Origin: Epiperipatus broadwayi
Lineage: Eukaryota > Onychophora > Udeonychophora > Euonychophora > Peripatidae
NCBI GenBank assembly: GCA_028023455.1
Contig: JAQFVV010001001.1
Coordinates: 64,001 to 128,000, forward strand
Length of the DNA: 64,000 nt
Direction of reading: 5' to 3'
The notes below the pieces were generated by a model. It was not told where the DNA came from. It worked only from the letters and a program-made list of their open reading frames with translations, and made no database searches. Positions 45,976 through 57,789 of this stretch are shown here, one piece after another. The position numbers were made by a program, and so were the translations under genes. Position 1 is the first letter of the stretch; each line of letters opens with the position of its first letter.

Positions 45976-48142
45976 TCAAATCTCATGAATCCTGTGCATT
46001 TTAAAATTGTTATGGGAAACTTTAATGCTAGAATTGGTAAACAAATGAAAGATAAAAATGCTGTAGGTAATTTTGGTTATGGTAATAGAAATGAGAGAGG
46101 ATATAGACTAGTGGAGTTTGCTGAAAAAGAAAAACTTTATATTATGAATTCTTTTTTTTTCAGAAAAGTGTTAAAAGGCAATGGACATGGAAGCATCCCA
46201 ATGAAGGTACAGCAAAATTGGATTATATTTTTTTTTCCATGTGTCATAGCATCGGCCGGGACGCGAACCCACAACCGTCTGCAACCAACTATTTGCTTCA
46301 TCACTGTGATACCGCTCGGCTTTTGACTAACAGAAAATACATATTACAAGATTGTAATGCTCTTAATAAATTTAACACAAATGCAAAACTAAAGAGACAA
46401 AAATTATTAAGAAAAACAATTTTTACAGTTAATATTCCTAATTTTCAAAAACATTCTAATGAATTTAAATTAGAACTTACAAATTGGTTTCAAGTATTAG
46501 TAGATTTTGAAAATGATTCAGATTTAAATGAAATTAATATGAAAATAACTGATACACTTTAAAAATTGCAACAAAGATAGCTGGTAGAAAAAAGCAGCAA
46601 TTGGCCAATAAAATTTCTACTGAGACTAGAGAATTTATGAAGAAAAGAAGGAATATGAAGATATACAAAAATGATGCATTAAAAAGAATTGAATATCTCG
46701 AATTTTGTAAAATGATACAGAAAAGAGTTGAAAATGATATAAGAAAGTATAACTGTGAACTAGCAAGGAAAGCTGTAGAAGAAAATAAAAGTCTCAAGAA
46801 TGTAAAACAACATTTTGGTATTGGCAGAAAATTTATATTTGCAATAAAAAAAAAGATGGAATTATTACTAAAAAGAGAGATGACATCATGAAATGGGTAG
46901 AAGACTTTTATCAAGAATTATATAGTAATAAAGAACAAGTACCTCCTATATCTATTACATCTTCTGAATTGCCCAGAATTTTAAATGAAGAAGCGAAACA
47001 TGCAATTAAATTTATGAAGAAAGAAAAGGCTCCAGGTAATGATGGAATTATAATTGATATATTAAAAGAAGCAGGTGAAAAAATAGAATTTTTTTTAGCA
47101 AAGTTATATACCAAATGTCTAAATGATAAAGATGTACCAAATGATTGGAAGAATGCAGTAATAATATTAATATTTAAAAAAGTTGATAAAAAAAGATATT
47201 AGAAATTACAGACCTATCAGCCTTTTATCAGTTTTATACAAAAAATTTACCAAGATAATTACAACTCATCTACAGAGAACATTGGATTTCCACCAACCAA
47301 GAGAACAAGCTGGATTTAAAAGTGGTTTTAGTACAGTAGATCATATCCAGGTATTGAGAGAAGTTATAGAAAGGACACATGAATATGAGTTGCCATTATG
47401 TTTGGATTTGTAGATTATGAAAAGGCATTTGATTCTATAAACATTTCTTCAGTGATTAAAGCATTGGATCATCAAGGTATAGATCCAGGATATTGTCATA
47501 TTTTAAAGAACATTTATAAAAATGCAACAGCAACAATTAGATTACATAATGATACTGGGGAAGTCAACATTGAGAAAGGTGTAAGACAAGATGACTCCTT
47601 ATCTCTAAAACTTTTTACAACAGTGTTGCAAGCAGTATTTTGTGAATTAAAATGGGAAACTAAAGGAGTGAAAGAAAATTGAGATTATTTAAGTCATTTA
47701 GATTTTGCAGATGATATAGTTGTTGTTTTTTTTTTTTCAAATAATGCTTCAGAGCTGCAGGAAATGTTGCAGGAGTTATCAAATAAAAGTAGGAAAGTAG
47801 GACTAAAGATAAATGTTAAAAAGACTAAAGTAATGTTTAATCGATTTGCTGAAAATATGAAAATAAAGGTTGATTATGATGAATTAGAAAAAGTTAACAG
47901 TTACAAATACCTTGGTCAGATTATTAATACAGATGGAAAGATGATGGATAAAATTAATCATAGAATTAAACTTGGTTAGAGTGCTTTTGGTAGAAATAAT
48001 TTGATATTAAAAGGAAATATGCCTATGTGTTTGAAAAGGAAGGTTTTTAATAAATGTGTTTTACCAGTTCTTACTTATGGATGTGAGACTTGGACACTTA
48101 ATAGAAGAGCAATACAGAGACTCCAGACCACTCAATGGAGAG
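45976..48142 (+). pseudogene. RTE-clade LINE copy B, truncated at both ends and interrupted by a SINE
   Basis: Same family as copy A and better preserved. It begins inside the endonuclease (FKIVMGNFNARIGK at about 46000), with the motif aspartate of GDFNARIG changed to Asn. It is split at about 46230-46320 by a SINE. It continues through the linker (46600-46890), KAPGNDGI (about 47027), RPISLLSVLYK (about 47207), QAGFKSGFSTVDHIQVL (about 47310), DYEKAFDSI (47413), GVRQDDS (about 47578, G to D), HLDFADDIVV (about 47697) and KYLGQIINTDG (about 47908). The C-terminal RAIQRLQTTQ ends at about 48135. Frameshifts occur near 46560, 46890, 47183 and 47400, and a T-run expansion follows FADDIVV. It is non-functional. 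Confidence 0.9.
46231..46320 (-). mobile_element. tRNA-derived SINE inside LINE copy B
   Basis: A stretch of about 90 bp interrupts LDYIL of the LINE endonuclease. The empty site GATTATATTTTGACTAAC is seen in copy A at about 8995. On the minus strand it reads GCCGAGCGGTATCACAGTGA ... GTGGGTTCGCGTCCCGGCCG ... ATGCTATGACACATGG plus an A run, sharing the 3' half of the other SINEs with a different 5' tRNA arm. Target duplication appears to be only a few T residues. Confidence 0.85.
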
Positions 48143-49760
48143 ATGCATACCTAGAATTTTGTAAAATATATATATAAAAAAATATGAAAAAATATAATTG
48201 TGAATCAATGAGGAAATTTATAGAAGAGAATAAAAATACTCCAAAGTGTAAAAAAAAAAACATTTTGGAATTGGAATGAAAATTATTTCTGCAATTAAAA
48301 AAAAGATGAAACTATTATGAACAAGGGAAATGATGTTATTAAATATATGGAAGAGTTCTATAAACAATTATATAGTAATAAAAAACAAGACCACAAAATA
48401 TGCCTTTATTACAAAATGTATGATAATATCTATGAGGATGGGAAATGTTCAAGGAAGTGATTAAATAATAATTGATATCATAAAAGATACAGGTGAAGAA
48501 ATAGAAAAGTTGGTGATAAAGTTATTTTCCAAATGTCTAAATAATAAAGATTTGCCAGATGATTGAAATAATGCAGTTATAATAATAATAAAAAAGTGAT
48601 AAAGAAGATATTAGAAATAAGTCTTTATCCTTATTACACATATTTACAATAATTACAACTTATCTGTAATATAATTTGGAGTTTAATCAAGCAAAAGAAC
48701 AAATCAGATTTAAGAGTGGTTTAAGCATAGTAACCCTTTTAATTAAGAAAATTTATAGAAAGAATAAATGAATAAGACATGTCATTAGGTTCTGGATTTG
48801 TAGACTATGGAAAAGGCATTTGATTCCACAAGCACTTTCACAACTAAACATTTGATTATCGATATACATTCAGGATATCATATTGTGAAGAAGGTTTATT
48901 AAAATTCTATGGCAATGATTAGATTATATGATTATACATTGAGAAGGATATAGGACAGAATGATTTGATATCTCTAATATCTTTTACAGCAGTTTTAAAA
49001 GAAGTATTTTGGAAATTGAAATGAGAAGCTAAGAGAGTAACCGTAAAGGAATATTACTTAAACTATTTAAATTTTCCAAATGATGTGATTCATTTTATAA
49101 AAATTGCTTCAGAGCTTCAAGAAATGTTGCAAGAGTTATTAGATGAAAGAAAGAATGTAAAACCAACAATATGTGCTTGAAAGAGTATAGTGATGTTCAC
49201 TTAATTTTCCCAGAAAATAAAGATTGATAATTGTAAATTTAAAAATAAACTAACACCTTCAAATATCTTAATCAGATTATTACTACACATTGACACATAA
49301 TAAATGTAAATAATCATACAATTAAACTTGAATGGGGGTCTTTTGGTAGAAATAATTTAATATTACAAAGAAATATGCCTATGTGTTTGGAGTTGTTGTT
49401 TTTTTTAATAGATATGTTCAACCAGTTCTTACTAAAAGATCTGAGATTTTGACACTTAATAGAAGAGCAATTCAGAGACTTCAAACCATAAACAACATAT
49501 GAATGAATATCTGTATGTTAGCAGTAACAAAAGGAGATCAAAAACAAAGTACAGAATGAGAAGACAAATATATATGAATGACATCAGTGGAAAAATTAAG
49601 AAACTGAAATGAAGTTGGACTAAGCATAAAAATTAAGAAACTGAAATGAAGTTGGACTAAGCATATTAATAAATTATTAAACTGGACCCAAGAGATTGTA
49701 AAAGTCCTAGAAATAGACCCTTGTAAGATAAAGGTATGAAATAAGGAAGTTTGTTTGTTT
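48143..49760 (+). pseudogene. RTE LINE copy C, highly diverged, joined to copy B
   Basis: It starts in the endonuclease-RT linker (LEFCKIYI..., compare copy B LEFCKMIQKRVEN at about 46700) and runs again through the RT domain. It gives diverged versions of the FKSGFS-like segment (about 48710), the DYGKGI/AFDS region (about 48805), a FADD-equivalent altered to FPNDVI (about 49073), ASELQEMLQELLDE and an IKLEW-like end near 49330. It is riddled with stops, with identity to A and B clearly lower than between A and B. A 38-bp unit (ATTAAGAAACTGAAATGAAG and on) is tandemly duplicated at about 49590-49665. Confidence 0.75.
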
Positions 49761-50024
49761 GTTACGGTAAAGAAAAGTTTGGTTTCAAACAAATAGGATT
49801 AAAATTTGAAAAGACGTTTATCCTGCATTGCATTGATATGATTTTAAAATGATGATGATATTTTCTAAATTCTCAATAAATAAATTTATTTCTCTGGCAA
49901 AGAGATTTCACTAATTAGTAATTATTAAAATCCTCAATTTTCCAACACGGAATGGTAATTTACGTTCGTATTATTTTTCCTTCCTCCCCTCCCCTACCCT
50001 TTTCTTTTCTAAAAAAAAAAAATC
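49761..50024. other. A+T-rich spacer with a C-rich patch
   Basis: A short CCTCCCCTCCCCTACCC patch occurs at 49981-50000. Nothing else is seen. Confidence 0.4.
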
Positions 50025-50215
50025 TGTGATGTGATGTGATGCAGTCAGGATTCTCTCAGCCGCTATGTCCACAGAAACCTGTTAGCCACTTTACCTTCCC
50101 TTTCCATTCCCCACACTATATTTTCCCATAATCTGCTCCATCCCATTTCCACAACATAATCTTTTTTAATCAACTCCATGGCCTTCATAAGCTAATGCAT
50201 TGCTGCCATCTAGTA
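50025..50215 (-). repeat. Copy of the ATCAC-tailed repeat family
   Basis: On the plus strand it starts with a GTGATGTGATGTGATG run, then GATTCTCTCAGCC, AGAAACCTGTTAGCCACTTT and CCATTCCCCACACTATATTT. This is the complement of the family member at 26914-27262, truncated relative to it. Confidence 0.7.
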
Positions 50216-52130
50216 AGTAGAATTACAATTACAATTTTTTTTTTTCAATTAAATAAATTTATTAAAACTTTTAAATTTTATTAACTTTTTTAGTAATAAA
50301 AATGTACTTTTTTGTTGCTCATTTGAAAGTAATTTGCTTAGCCCTTATACATGTTCCAAAGGCGGAGATCTACTTTAGAATAGTACTGTGTCAACTGTGA
50401 ATCTATCTAAATGAAATGTCTTCTCAAAATAATGATAATGAAGATGAATTATTGGAAGTAAACTATTGTAGATAATTAAATATTTGCTTAAATAAATAAT
50501 TAAATGGTTCATTTATTGGTAGTTTATATGAAGTTTGAGCATCTTAAATGGCAGACCTACTGATTTATGGACTTTGGGTTCAAGGGTCAGCTACTTTACC
50601 ACTGCACTAAACCATATAGAATTAGTTTTTGCTTAATTACTGTTCCATGGTATTTTATGGTTGACTAACTCACTTTATAGAAAACTATTTTATTCTCATG
50701 GTTTTTTAGATCAACCTTTAATAAAATATGGAAGTTTTCAAAAGTCATGGATAATAAAACTTAAATGTTATATAATTATTAGTATTTATGCTGTTGTTTT
50801 TTTGAAATACAGTGAAAATATTGCTATTACAAATTTTAAAGTTAATCTGAAATAAAGCTCAAAACCATAATTGCTTTAAATAATTATTGGAAGTGTTTGA
50901 GTCTCATTCAAATGCAACTTTAAAGTCAAGCCTTCAAGTTACAATTTATTTTACTTAAAACTATTTATTTACGCTTCAAGGAGAAAGCTTTATTGCATGC
51001 TGTTCACAGAATTTAAGAAACTACTCCTAGATTATTACTTAGTTCTTTCAACATTTTTATCCCTCTCAAAAGACATTAGGATTTACCTCTACTAATCCAT
51101 TATTATCTTCAATTAATACCCAGTTTTTGACTTTAAATATTTTTTAAAGCTAAAACATAGAGAATATACATTGTCTCTACCAATCTTAGGTCAAGACTAT
51201 ATCATATAATAGCATAATATATTAATAGCATTTGAAGACTAACTATATAATATTAATTTCTTACCTGAAGTTTCTCTGGAGTACACTATGGGTGTTCACT
51301 ACTCAATTTTTTATTTTAAAAAGTTTTAGTTATTTAATGAAAAAAAATGTTTTTTCAAAAAATGTTTATTTTTTAGTAAATGTAAATGATAAAAGTATCA
51401 TTATATATATATTCAGATTTAAAAAAACTAAGAATGTTATTAATGCAAAGGATTTGATTTCTTCCTTCATTTATGCCAAATCTTTATTTTTTAGCAAAAA
51501 CTTATAAAAACCATAAATGCAGACAAAGAAAGTATTATTATAAATACAAAAAAAAAAAGATCAAATTTACATATAAAAACAGCAATAATGTTATCAATAC
51601 TAATTATTTTATGTAGGCTTTATTTTGCATATGTAATATTATTATAAGTCTCTGTTACATTTTTTTTTTCTAATGAGATTTATTATGCTTCTGAATACAA
51701 TTAACTTTTTTCTTTTTAATGTATTGTGAGTTAGGATCATCTTTTCTACAATTCTCTCTGCTAAAAATTTAATATTTAAAGCTGGTTTTATGTGGCAATC
51801 ACTTTTTTCTTGTAGGTGCAAGAAAAACTAGAAATTATATAAGGTCTTGCCACTTTATAAAAAGTTAATATATTTATGGGATTCTTTTTATAGACTGCTG
51901 TATTATTTTTGTACAGCGTAAAGTTGCAGACCTAAAAGTTAAGGATTTTTACATGAATCCCAGCTGAAGTAAATAACAGGATATACTCAGTTTGCTTTAA
52001 TTGAAAGCATTTAATTATGCATACGATTATGAAAAGAAACATTACTCCTCGGTTCCTTTACTTTTAGTAAAATGATTAAATTTTTAGAAAAAATAAGAGA
52101 GAAAATATTTACAGGGATAACATTGCTTTT
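50216..52130. other. A+T-rich DNA with two weak tRNA-like patches
   Basis: At about 50540-50625 the minus strand shows TGGTTTAGTGCAGTGGTAAA and a loose second box. At 51915-51970 a related ACCTAAAAGTTAAGGATTTT stretch occurs. These may be old SINE relics. The rest is featureless. Confidence 0.3.
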
Positions 52131-52142
52131 TTCAATTCCAAG

Positions 52143-52450
52143 TTGATGCGATGTGATGAATTGTGGCTTCTCCTTAAACGAAGTCAAGAATATCTCAGCA
52201 ATTATGCCCAGATAAACCTGTTAACCACTTTATTTTCCATTCCCCACTCTAAATATTCTGCTTCATCCCATGTTTACAACATAATATTTGTCAGCTCTAT
52301 AACCTTTATATCTAAATCCCCTTTATCTTTTCCCAAACCCAGCATAAAAAACAATAATTCACTTTCTGTATAATCACTTTTTTCATATTTATTCTTCCAT
52401 AACTTCATTATATGTACCTTTTCTGTTTTCAAGCATTTACATTCAATTAA
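52143..52450 (-). repeat. Copy of the ATCAC-tailed repeat family
   Basis: This is the complement of the unit at 26914-27262, with GATGTGATGAATTGTGGCTT, CTTCTCCTTAAACGAAGTC, AAACCTGTTAACCACTTT and TTTTCCCAAACCCAGCATAA. It abuts a duplicated ACATTCAATTAAAATTT at 52439-52472. Confidence 0.7.
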
Positions 52451-52561
52451 AATTTACATTCAATTAAAATTTTCAAAGACAATGCAAACATAGAAAGTCC
52501 CATACCCTTTGAAAAAATAATCCCCACTGATCGCCCACCCCCTCATAAAAGAAATATCTGG

Positions 52562-53179
52562 ATGCAACAACAATTAACTATTGTCTATAATAGCATCAAA
52601 AGCTCTAGCTCCATGTTTGATGAAAAAATATACTGGAGTTCTTATCAATTAGTTCACTCTGGTAAATCTAGGACAGAGAATCTTCTCCCAGTTGCAATCC
52701 CTCGTCTCATAAGGCTGACTAAGTTCCTGAAATTGGAACCAAAGTTTGTGGATTTTTTGGTTAAGGTAAACCTTCAAGCCTTGCCTACTGAGATGTTTCT
52801 TTGTAATCAGAGGGGACACAGCATTGATACAATATGTACTCTGTGTAGAAGATTTGACGAGTCCATTGAACACATACTCTATCAATGTGAATGGTGGACT
52901 CAGTTATGGAATATTGCTCTACAGAGGATTACAGGATACAATTCTTCAAATGTCTACCTTAATGTTGCATTCAAAAATGGAAATTTTGGCTCCATCCGCC
53001 TGGCCACTTTCACAAATTTTATCATATGGAAGATTAGATGTAAGGTATTATTTGATAGAGAGTTGGCCGGTCCTATTGAAGACATTTTCCTAAAGTTATT
53101 ATATAAAGCAAAAGGAAGTGATCTAAGAACATGCCTGCCTAGCTTTTCTGAGAAAACATGGAGTCAATTAAATATATAG
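52562..53179 (+). pseudogene. 3' end of a non-LTR retrotransposon with zinc-binding C-terminus
   Basis: An open frame of 205 codons is not interrupted. Residues 72-117 form a reverse-transcriptase-associated zinc-binding segment (zf-RVT pattern) with C92, C95, H104 and C109 (ICTLC ... SIEHILYQCEWWTQLWN). This module follows the RT in several LINE clades and helps bind template RNA or DNA. The downstream part has FTNFIIWKIRCKVLFD and ends KTWSQLNI. No RT motifs precede it, so the copy is 5'-truncated, and the ATG is just a convenient start. The 3' flank runs to an A-rich end near 53420. The same family's tail sits nested in the hAT element at 19193-19610. The intact frame suggests a fairly recent insertion. 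Confidence 0.7.
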
Positions 53180-53433
53180 AAATGACCATGAATATAATTT
53201 ATTCATGACACTCAAACTTTACACACCATGGGATTTATATGCCAAATTAGATCACCCCTGATAAGTAACATAACATAAAATTTTTCTTTTAATCCTGTAC
53301 TCATCATCTAATTTAATAACTACTTAGTCTTTAATGTATCAGACATGATTGTAAACATGAACTCTATATTACAATGTATATTTAACTTTTGTGCAAATAA
53401 ATATTATTTTGGAAAAAAATTAGCAATTAACAA

Positions 53434-53495
53434 TTAAGTTGATGTGATGTGATGTGATGTATTATGGCTTCTCCTTAAACGAAGTCAAGAATATA
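53434..53495 (-). repeat. Partial copy of the ATCAC-tailed repeat
   Basis: About 54 bases, from AAGTTGATGTGATGTGATG to GAAGTCAAGAATAT, match the beginning of the 52143 copy. The two lie as direct repeats on either side of the LINE fragment. Confidence 0.7.
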
Positions 53496-54060
53496 TATTA
53501 CTATAATTAAGCGACATCTAGTGATAAAATAATTAAACAAATTCATCTTACTATATTAACAAATTAAGAAATAGAGTAGATAATATATTCTTATATTTTT
53601 CGATGCAAATAAAAATTCCAAGTGGAATTTATAATAACATTAGCTGTAAATGTGATATTATCAAATTACAAAATTATATCTAGTTAGGGAGATGATAAAA
53701 ACTCATTCTTTGATAATCAAATTCATTGATAATCAAATAGAAATAAAATAATCTTACTAAATATTAACTTTGTACAGCATTAAATATATATGAAAATAGA
53801 GTGATGATTTAGGTCCATCTAACTGTGAAATAAAGAAATAAACTCACCACATTGTGTTTAACAAACTAAAGAATACAGGATATTCTTATACCTATTTATA
53901 TAAATAAAGCTAAGTTTGCTAAATGTGCAGGAATTTTGAAGTCAAATGTTAGCTCCACTTGCAAATATTGAAGCAGTCAATCTTAGCTTAATATTGAGCT
54001 TCATGGTTCCATCTACTAACCTGTATTCAAACCCTATATCCCATCCTGCTCCTTTTGTCA
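53496..54060. other. A+T-rich DNA with a repeat related to 57.8 kb
   Basis: The part around 53850-53955 (AAAGCTAAGTTTGCTAAATG) matches 57820-57945 directly. No gene is seen. Confidence 0.4.
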
Positions 54061-54061
54061 T

Positions 54062-54179
54062 GTATATATATATATTTGAGATGCGCACCTAAAATTTTAA
54101 CTTTTAAATAACATTTTTTAATTATGATTATTTTTTTTTTTTATTAAAATACATAGGTGCGGCTCAAATATATATATAG
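54062..54179. repeat. Short foldback repeat
   Basis: Arms TATATATATATTTGAG(A)TGCGCACCT and the complement AGGTGCGGCTCAAATATATA are inverted around a T-rich centre. Confidence 0.6.
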
Positions 54180-55745
54180 GAGCAAACATACTAACAAAAT
54201 ATTGATTTTTTGTTAATATTTTATTATACAACATATTTTAAACTCTTTCTTTTTAAAGTAGTTATTAAACTATATATTTTTATAAAATCCAAGATGGAAG
54301 ATGCAACCGTTAATTGTCCAAAAATAATTAAAGGGTTGGAAACACTATTGTTTTAGTTTGGGGAAGATAATTTTAATTAAAGTTTTTACTTAACATAAAA
54401 TGGGCATTAAGATTAAAGATTTTCTTTTGTTATAAACATTTTTGTCAAACTATTTCTAATCTGGAAATAGATTTGAATTTATTTTTGGACATTATCTTAC
54501 AATTGCATCTTCAAAAAAAAAGCAATCGATAAAAAAAAGGTAAGAATTTTTAAGATCAGAGATTAGATTTTAAGCAAAAACTAAGTAATTAAAAGCATTC
54601 TTCAAATACCTGGGCAGAAGTATAAAATGGCTGGATTTTAAATCACCAACAGCTACTACTGAGTGAACTGTGTGGTCATCAATACTCCATGCAACTTTGA
54701 ACTTTAAGATAATGATAGAGTAGACGCCAATCACCTTTCTGACCTTTGTGGGTCATTTTTCCTGCTAATGTATCATCTAACTGCTGCCCTGAAATGAAGG
54801 AAAGCCTAAAAAAGAACTTTGGAATGCTGATAAAAATCTGGCTGTCACCAAGAATTCACATGGATCCATTAAATGCCGTACTTTGAAAAATGGACTAATA
54901 AATGGTGCAAGGTAAATTATTTCAAACCGCCACCATTGAAACTAATTCTTGCTTGCCTAACTAGTCTCAAACTCTATTACTAAAATGTAAATGTAAATTG
55001 CTCTTAAAAAAATTTTATGAATCTTAATCTCTCTCATATGCTCTAACTTTCTTTAACTTTGATGCGGTCATTTATTTATAGTTATTTATTACTTGATTTT
55101 ATATATATGCTTTTATTATTAATATGACAATCTCAAGCAATCTGATGAGTTGAATTTCTAAAATGTTTTCTTTCTTTTTTTAAGTAAACCTTCATGAATT
55201 AAGGTTATTAATGTTCCCTTAAAATGTAATGTATTGTTAATTAATACACTCACCAGATTGTTTTACAAGTCAACATTTTATTTATGTTTTAGTACAAAAA
55301 TTTATTTGTTTAACTCTGGATTTTTTACTGGGGAGAATCCATTACTCAAGCTAATTAATACTCTGAAATCGTTTAAAATATTATTTGTTCAATTCTGAAA
55401 GGGTGATCTATTAGTTGTTTTCTATAACTGCTAGTTTTTTTTATTTTTCTATACTCTTAAAATTTTAAATACTTAAATTTTCCAGTTATTATAAAATCCA
55501 TGAAGGTGAGATTGAATTATTTTAAATAGCAGAAAAGGAGGGGGTCTAAAACTTAATATATATTTTACTATTTCAGTTATTAAATGAAATCGAAATCTCT
55601 ATATATATTCTAGTGGCAAGCATATTATTTGTATAAATTATGGCATTCAAACAAGGAGCATTTATTTTAAAGCAGTAAATCTTATTCAATGTTGTTAGTG
55701 ACATTTACCTGTACTGCATTACTGACATTCGGTCTTATCTTCGTG
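54180..55745. other. A+T-rich DNA without recognisable gene
   Basis: A stretch near 54590-54970 has slightly higher complexity but gives no convincing frame. Confidence 0.4.
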
Positions 55746-56100
55746 ATTATATATATATATGTGTGTGTGTGTGCTTCCAAACTGGGGGTTATGATAAGTT
55801 CAAACCCATAGATTTCTTCTCAAGCCTTGTCCTGAGGATAATTGACCCTCCCAGGACCACTTCTTTTATATAAAAAGGCCTTTGGCAGTGGTTCCCATAA
55901 GTCTGGCACATGCTATGTCTATCCACTTTCTTCGTATGAAAGGCCTGCACGTCGGTAACATCCACGGCATGCCTTATCCACTTTTCTCTAAGCACTGCCC
56001 AAGAAGAGAGGCTTAGACTTTGTTTTTTGTCCAGAAGCATGTCTTTTTTCTGTTAGCTCTTTGCCGATGTCAGCACCGCAAATCTTCTTCATATTATTAT
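55746..56100 (-). other. Unrecognised higher-GC segment with minus-strand frames
   Basis: After a TA/GT microsatellite (55748-55773), about 300 bases have markedly more G+C. A minus frame of 83 codons (56040-55789) and a second overlapping one that reads KKICGADIGKELTEKRH and ACRGCYRRAGLSYEES are present. Codon-like complexity suggests a decayed exon or transposon protein fragment. Neither peptide is recognised. Confidence 0.3.
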
Positions 56101-56870
56101 TTTTTTTGCTTCATGACCCAGTTTTAATGATGTAAGACTAAAATTACACTTTGCTCAAATATATATATATAAATGTCAACTACTACTAGTTTTATTAATA
56201 AATTTATTTCAATCTTATACAATCCCACCATCATAATTTGTTATTTATATATTTAAGAGTATTTGCCTTGGGGAAAATAAAGCATTCGTCTTCCCAGCGC
56301 TAATTAAGAGAATTTTCATTAAATAATTTGTCATATAATCAAATGTAATTTTCAAATGTGTTTTACTTATTTTCACGACCATAATGGCATGAATATAGTT
56401 TTGTTATATATATATATAATGAATCTTGGAATGCTCCTCAAAATCATATGTTAGTCACCATATTTCAGAACCTTATATAAAAGCGTTAATAGCAATTTTA
56501 TGTAAATTCTTTCTAATAATCGATTGGCATCTTAATATTGGACTCCCAAAGATGTGTGTTTATTCATAATATATTATTTAGCTAATAAAGAGTATATGAG
56601 AAATATAGTGTGAATGACAATATATAATTATCTATCATTTGGTAGACCGCTTGCTCATTCACACACATACTAATGTATGAATTAATTTATAAATGTATGT
56701 ATAATAATTTGTCATCATATTAAACTATATTTTTATTGTCTAACTTATTTGAGTAGTTGGAATTCCTTTTTCTCCACTTCCAAACATACAGCCATGCATA
56801 TACATATTTTAGTTAAGTCATAGTTAATAGATGTCTCATTGTCTTCTCTGCTCTGCTAGTGGACTGGATT
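56101..56870. other. A+T-rich DNA without recognisable gene
   Basis: TA runs at 56158-56172 and 56406-56420. No other feature. Confidence 0.45.
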
Positions 56871-56904
56871 TAAAATTAATTCTCATGTGCCATCATTGTT
56901 ATGT

Positions 56905-57000
56905 TATCCATTAGGTGTTTGATCTGGGGCTTAGAGTGGGTTCGAATCCAGGCTGGTTCTTGACCTAAATCTCTGGCTTGACTGGGTTTGAAGTATATTT
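56905..57000 (+). repeat. tRNA-like SINE relic
   Basis: GGGTTCGAATCCAGG (about 56938) is an excellent B box, preceded by a weak A-box region TTAGGTGTTTGATCTGGGG. The sequence does not fold as a clean tRNA, and no duplication is visible. Confidence 0.4.
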
Positions 57001-57221
57001 TGTGAGTTCCAGCTCATGTTAGATAGATAAACATCTTTTGACTGGTACAATATGCAATACTCAGTCATAAAATTGTATCTAATAAGGTAGAGGATAAAGT
57101 CAGTATATTATTCTTAAAACTCCCTACATTGATAATCAAACAAAAGTCTCATAATAATAATAAGTATTAAATATTAACATTGTAATTATTTAACTTTACA
57201 TTTTCTTTTATTTCCTATACT

Positions 57222-57751
57222 CCAAAAGCTTGGGCTGAGCCAAGCCACTATGAAAAGATATTTTTAAACCAAATATATATATTCTAACTTAATAGTACTG
57301 AATTAACTTTTGGAAACTTATTGCTAGAATTATAGGCCGAAATTAATTAACTAACAAAGGCAGATCAGGTTGACTATATAGTTTATAAAATATGAAAATT
57401 ATTGCAATGAGAAATGTAAATTATAAAAGTCAGATGTTCCATTTTTTTGACAAAGTTTAAGAAGGCATTGGTTATTGCAAGAGACCCAAATTCAATCAAC
57501 AAGGAGTCTTGGGTCTGCCAAAAAAATTGAACATCTGACTTTTATAATTTATACTTTTGATTGCAATAATTTGCATATTTTATAAACTATATAATAAGCC
57601 TGCTCCCAGCATTGTTAGTTAAATCAGTTTGCACTAGAATTCTGGTGAGAACTCACCAAAAGTTAATTCAGTGCTATTACGTTAAAATATATATATATAT
57701 TTGGTTTATAAATACCTTTCCATAATGGCTTGACTCAACTCAAGTTTTTGG
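57222..57751. repeat. Large foldback repeat, arms about 250 bp
   Basis: Left arm 57222-57489 and right arm 57507-57751 are inverted around a loop of about 17 bases. Paired landmarks are CCAAAAGCTTGGGCTGAG with CTCAACTCAAGTTTTTGG, GTACTGAATTAACTTTTGG with CCAAAAGTTAATTCAGTGC, and AAATTATAAAAGTCAGATGT with ACATCTGACTTTTATAATTT. A weaker match continues outward. If transcribed it would form a long double-stranded RNA stem. Confidence 0.8.
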
Positions 57752-57789
57752 AATAAATATTAACTTTACCCATCTTTAAATGAATAAGA

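Noticed and set aside
52649-53093. Overlapping frames inside the zinc-binding LINE fragment (minus 52649-52885, plus 52824-53093)
   Set aside because: The zf-RVT cysteine/histidine pattern is only in the 52562-53179 frame; the others are shadows.
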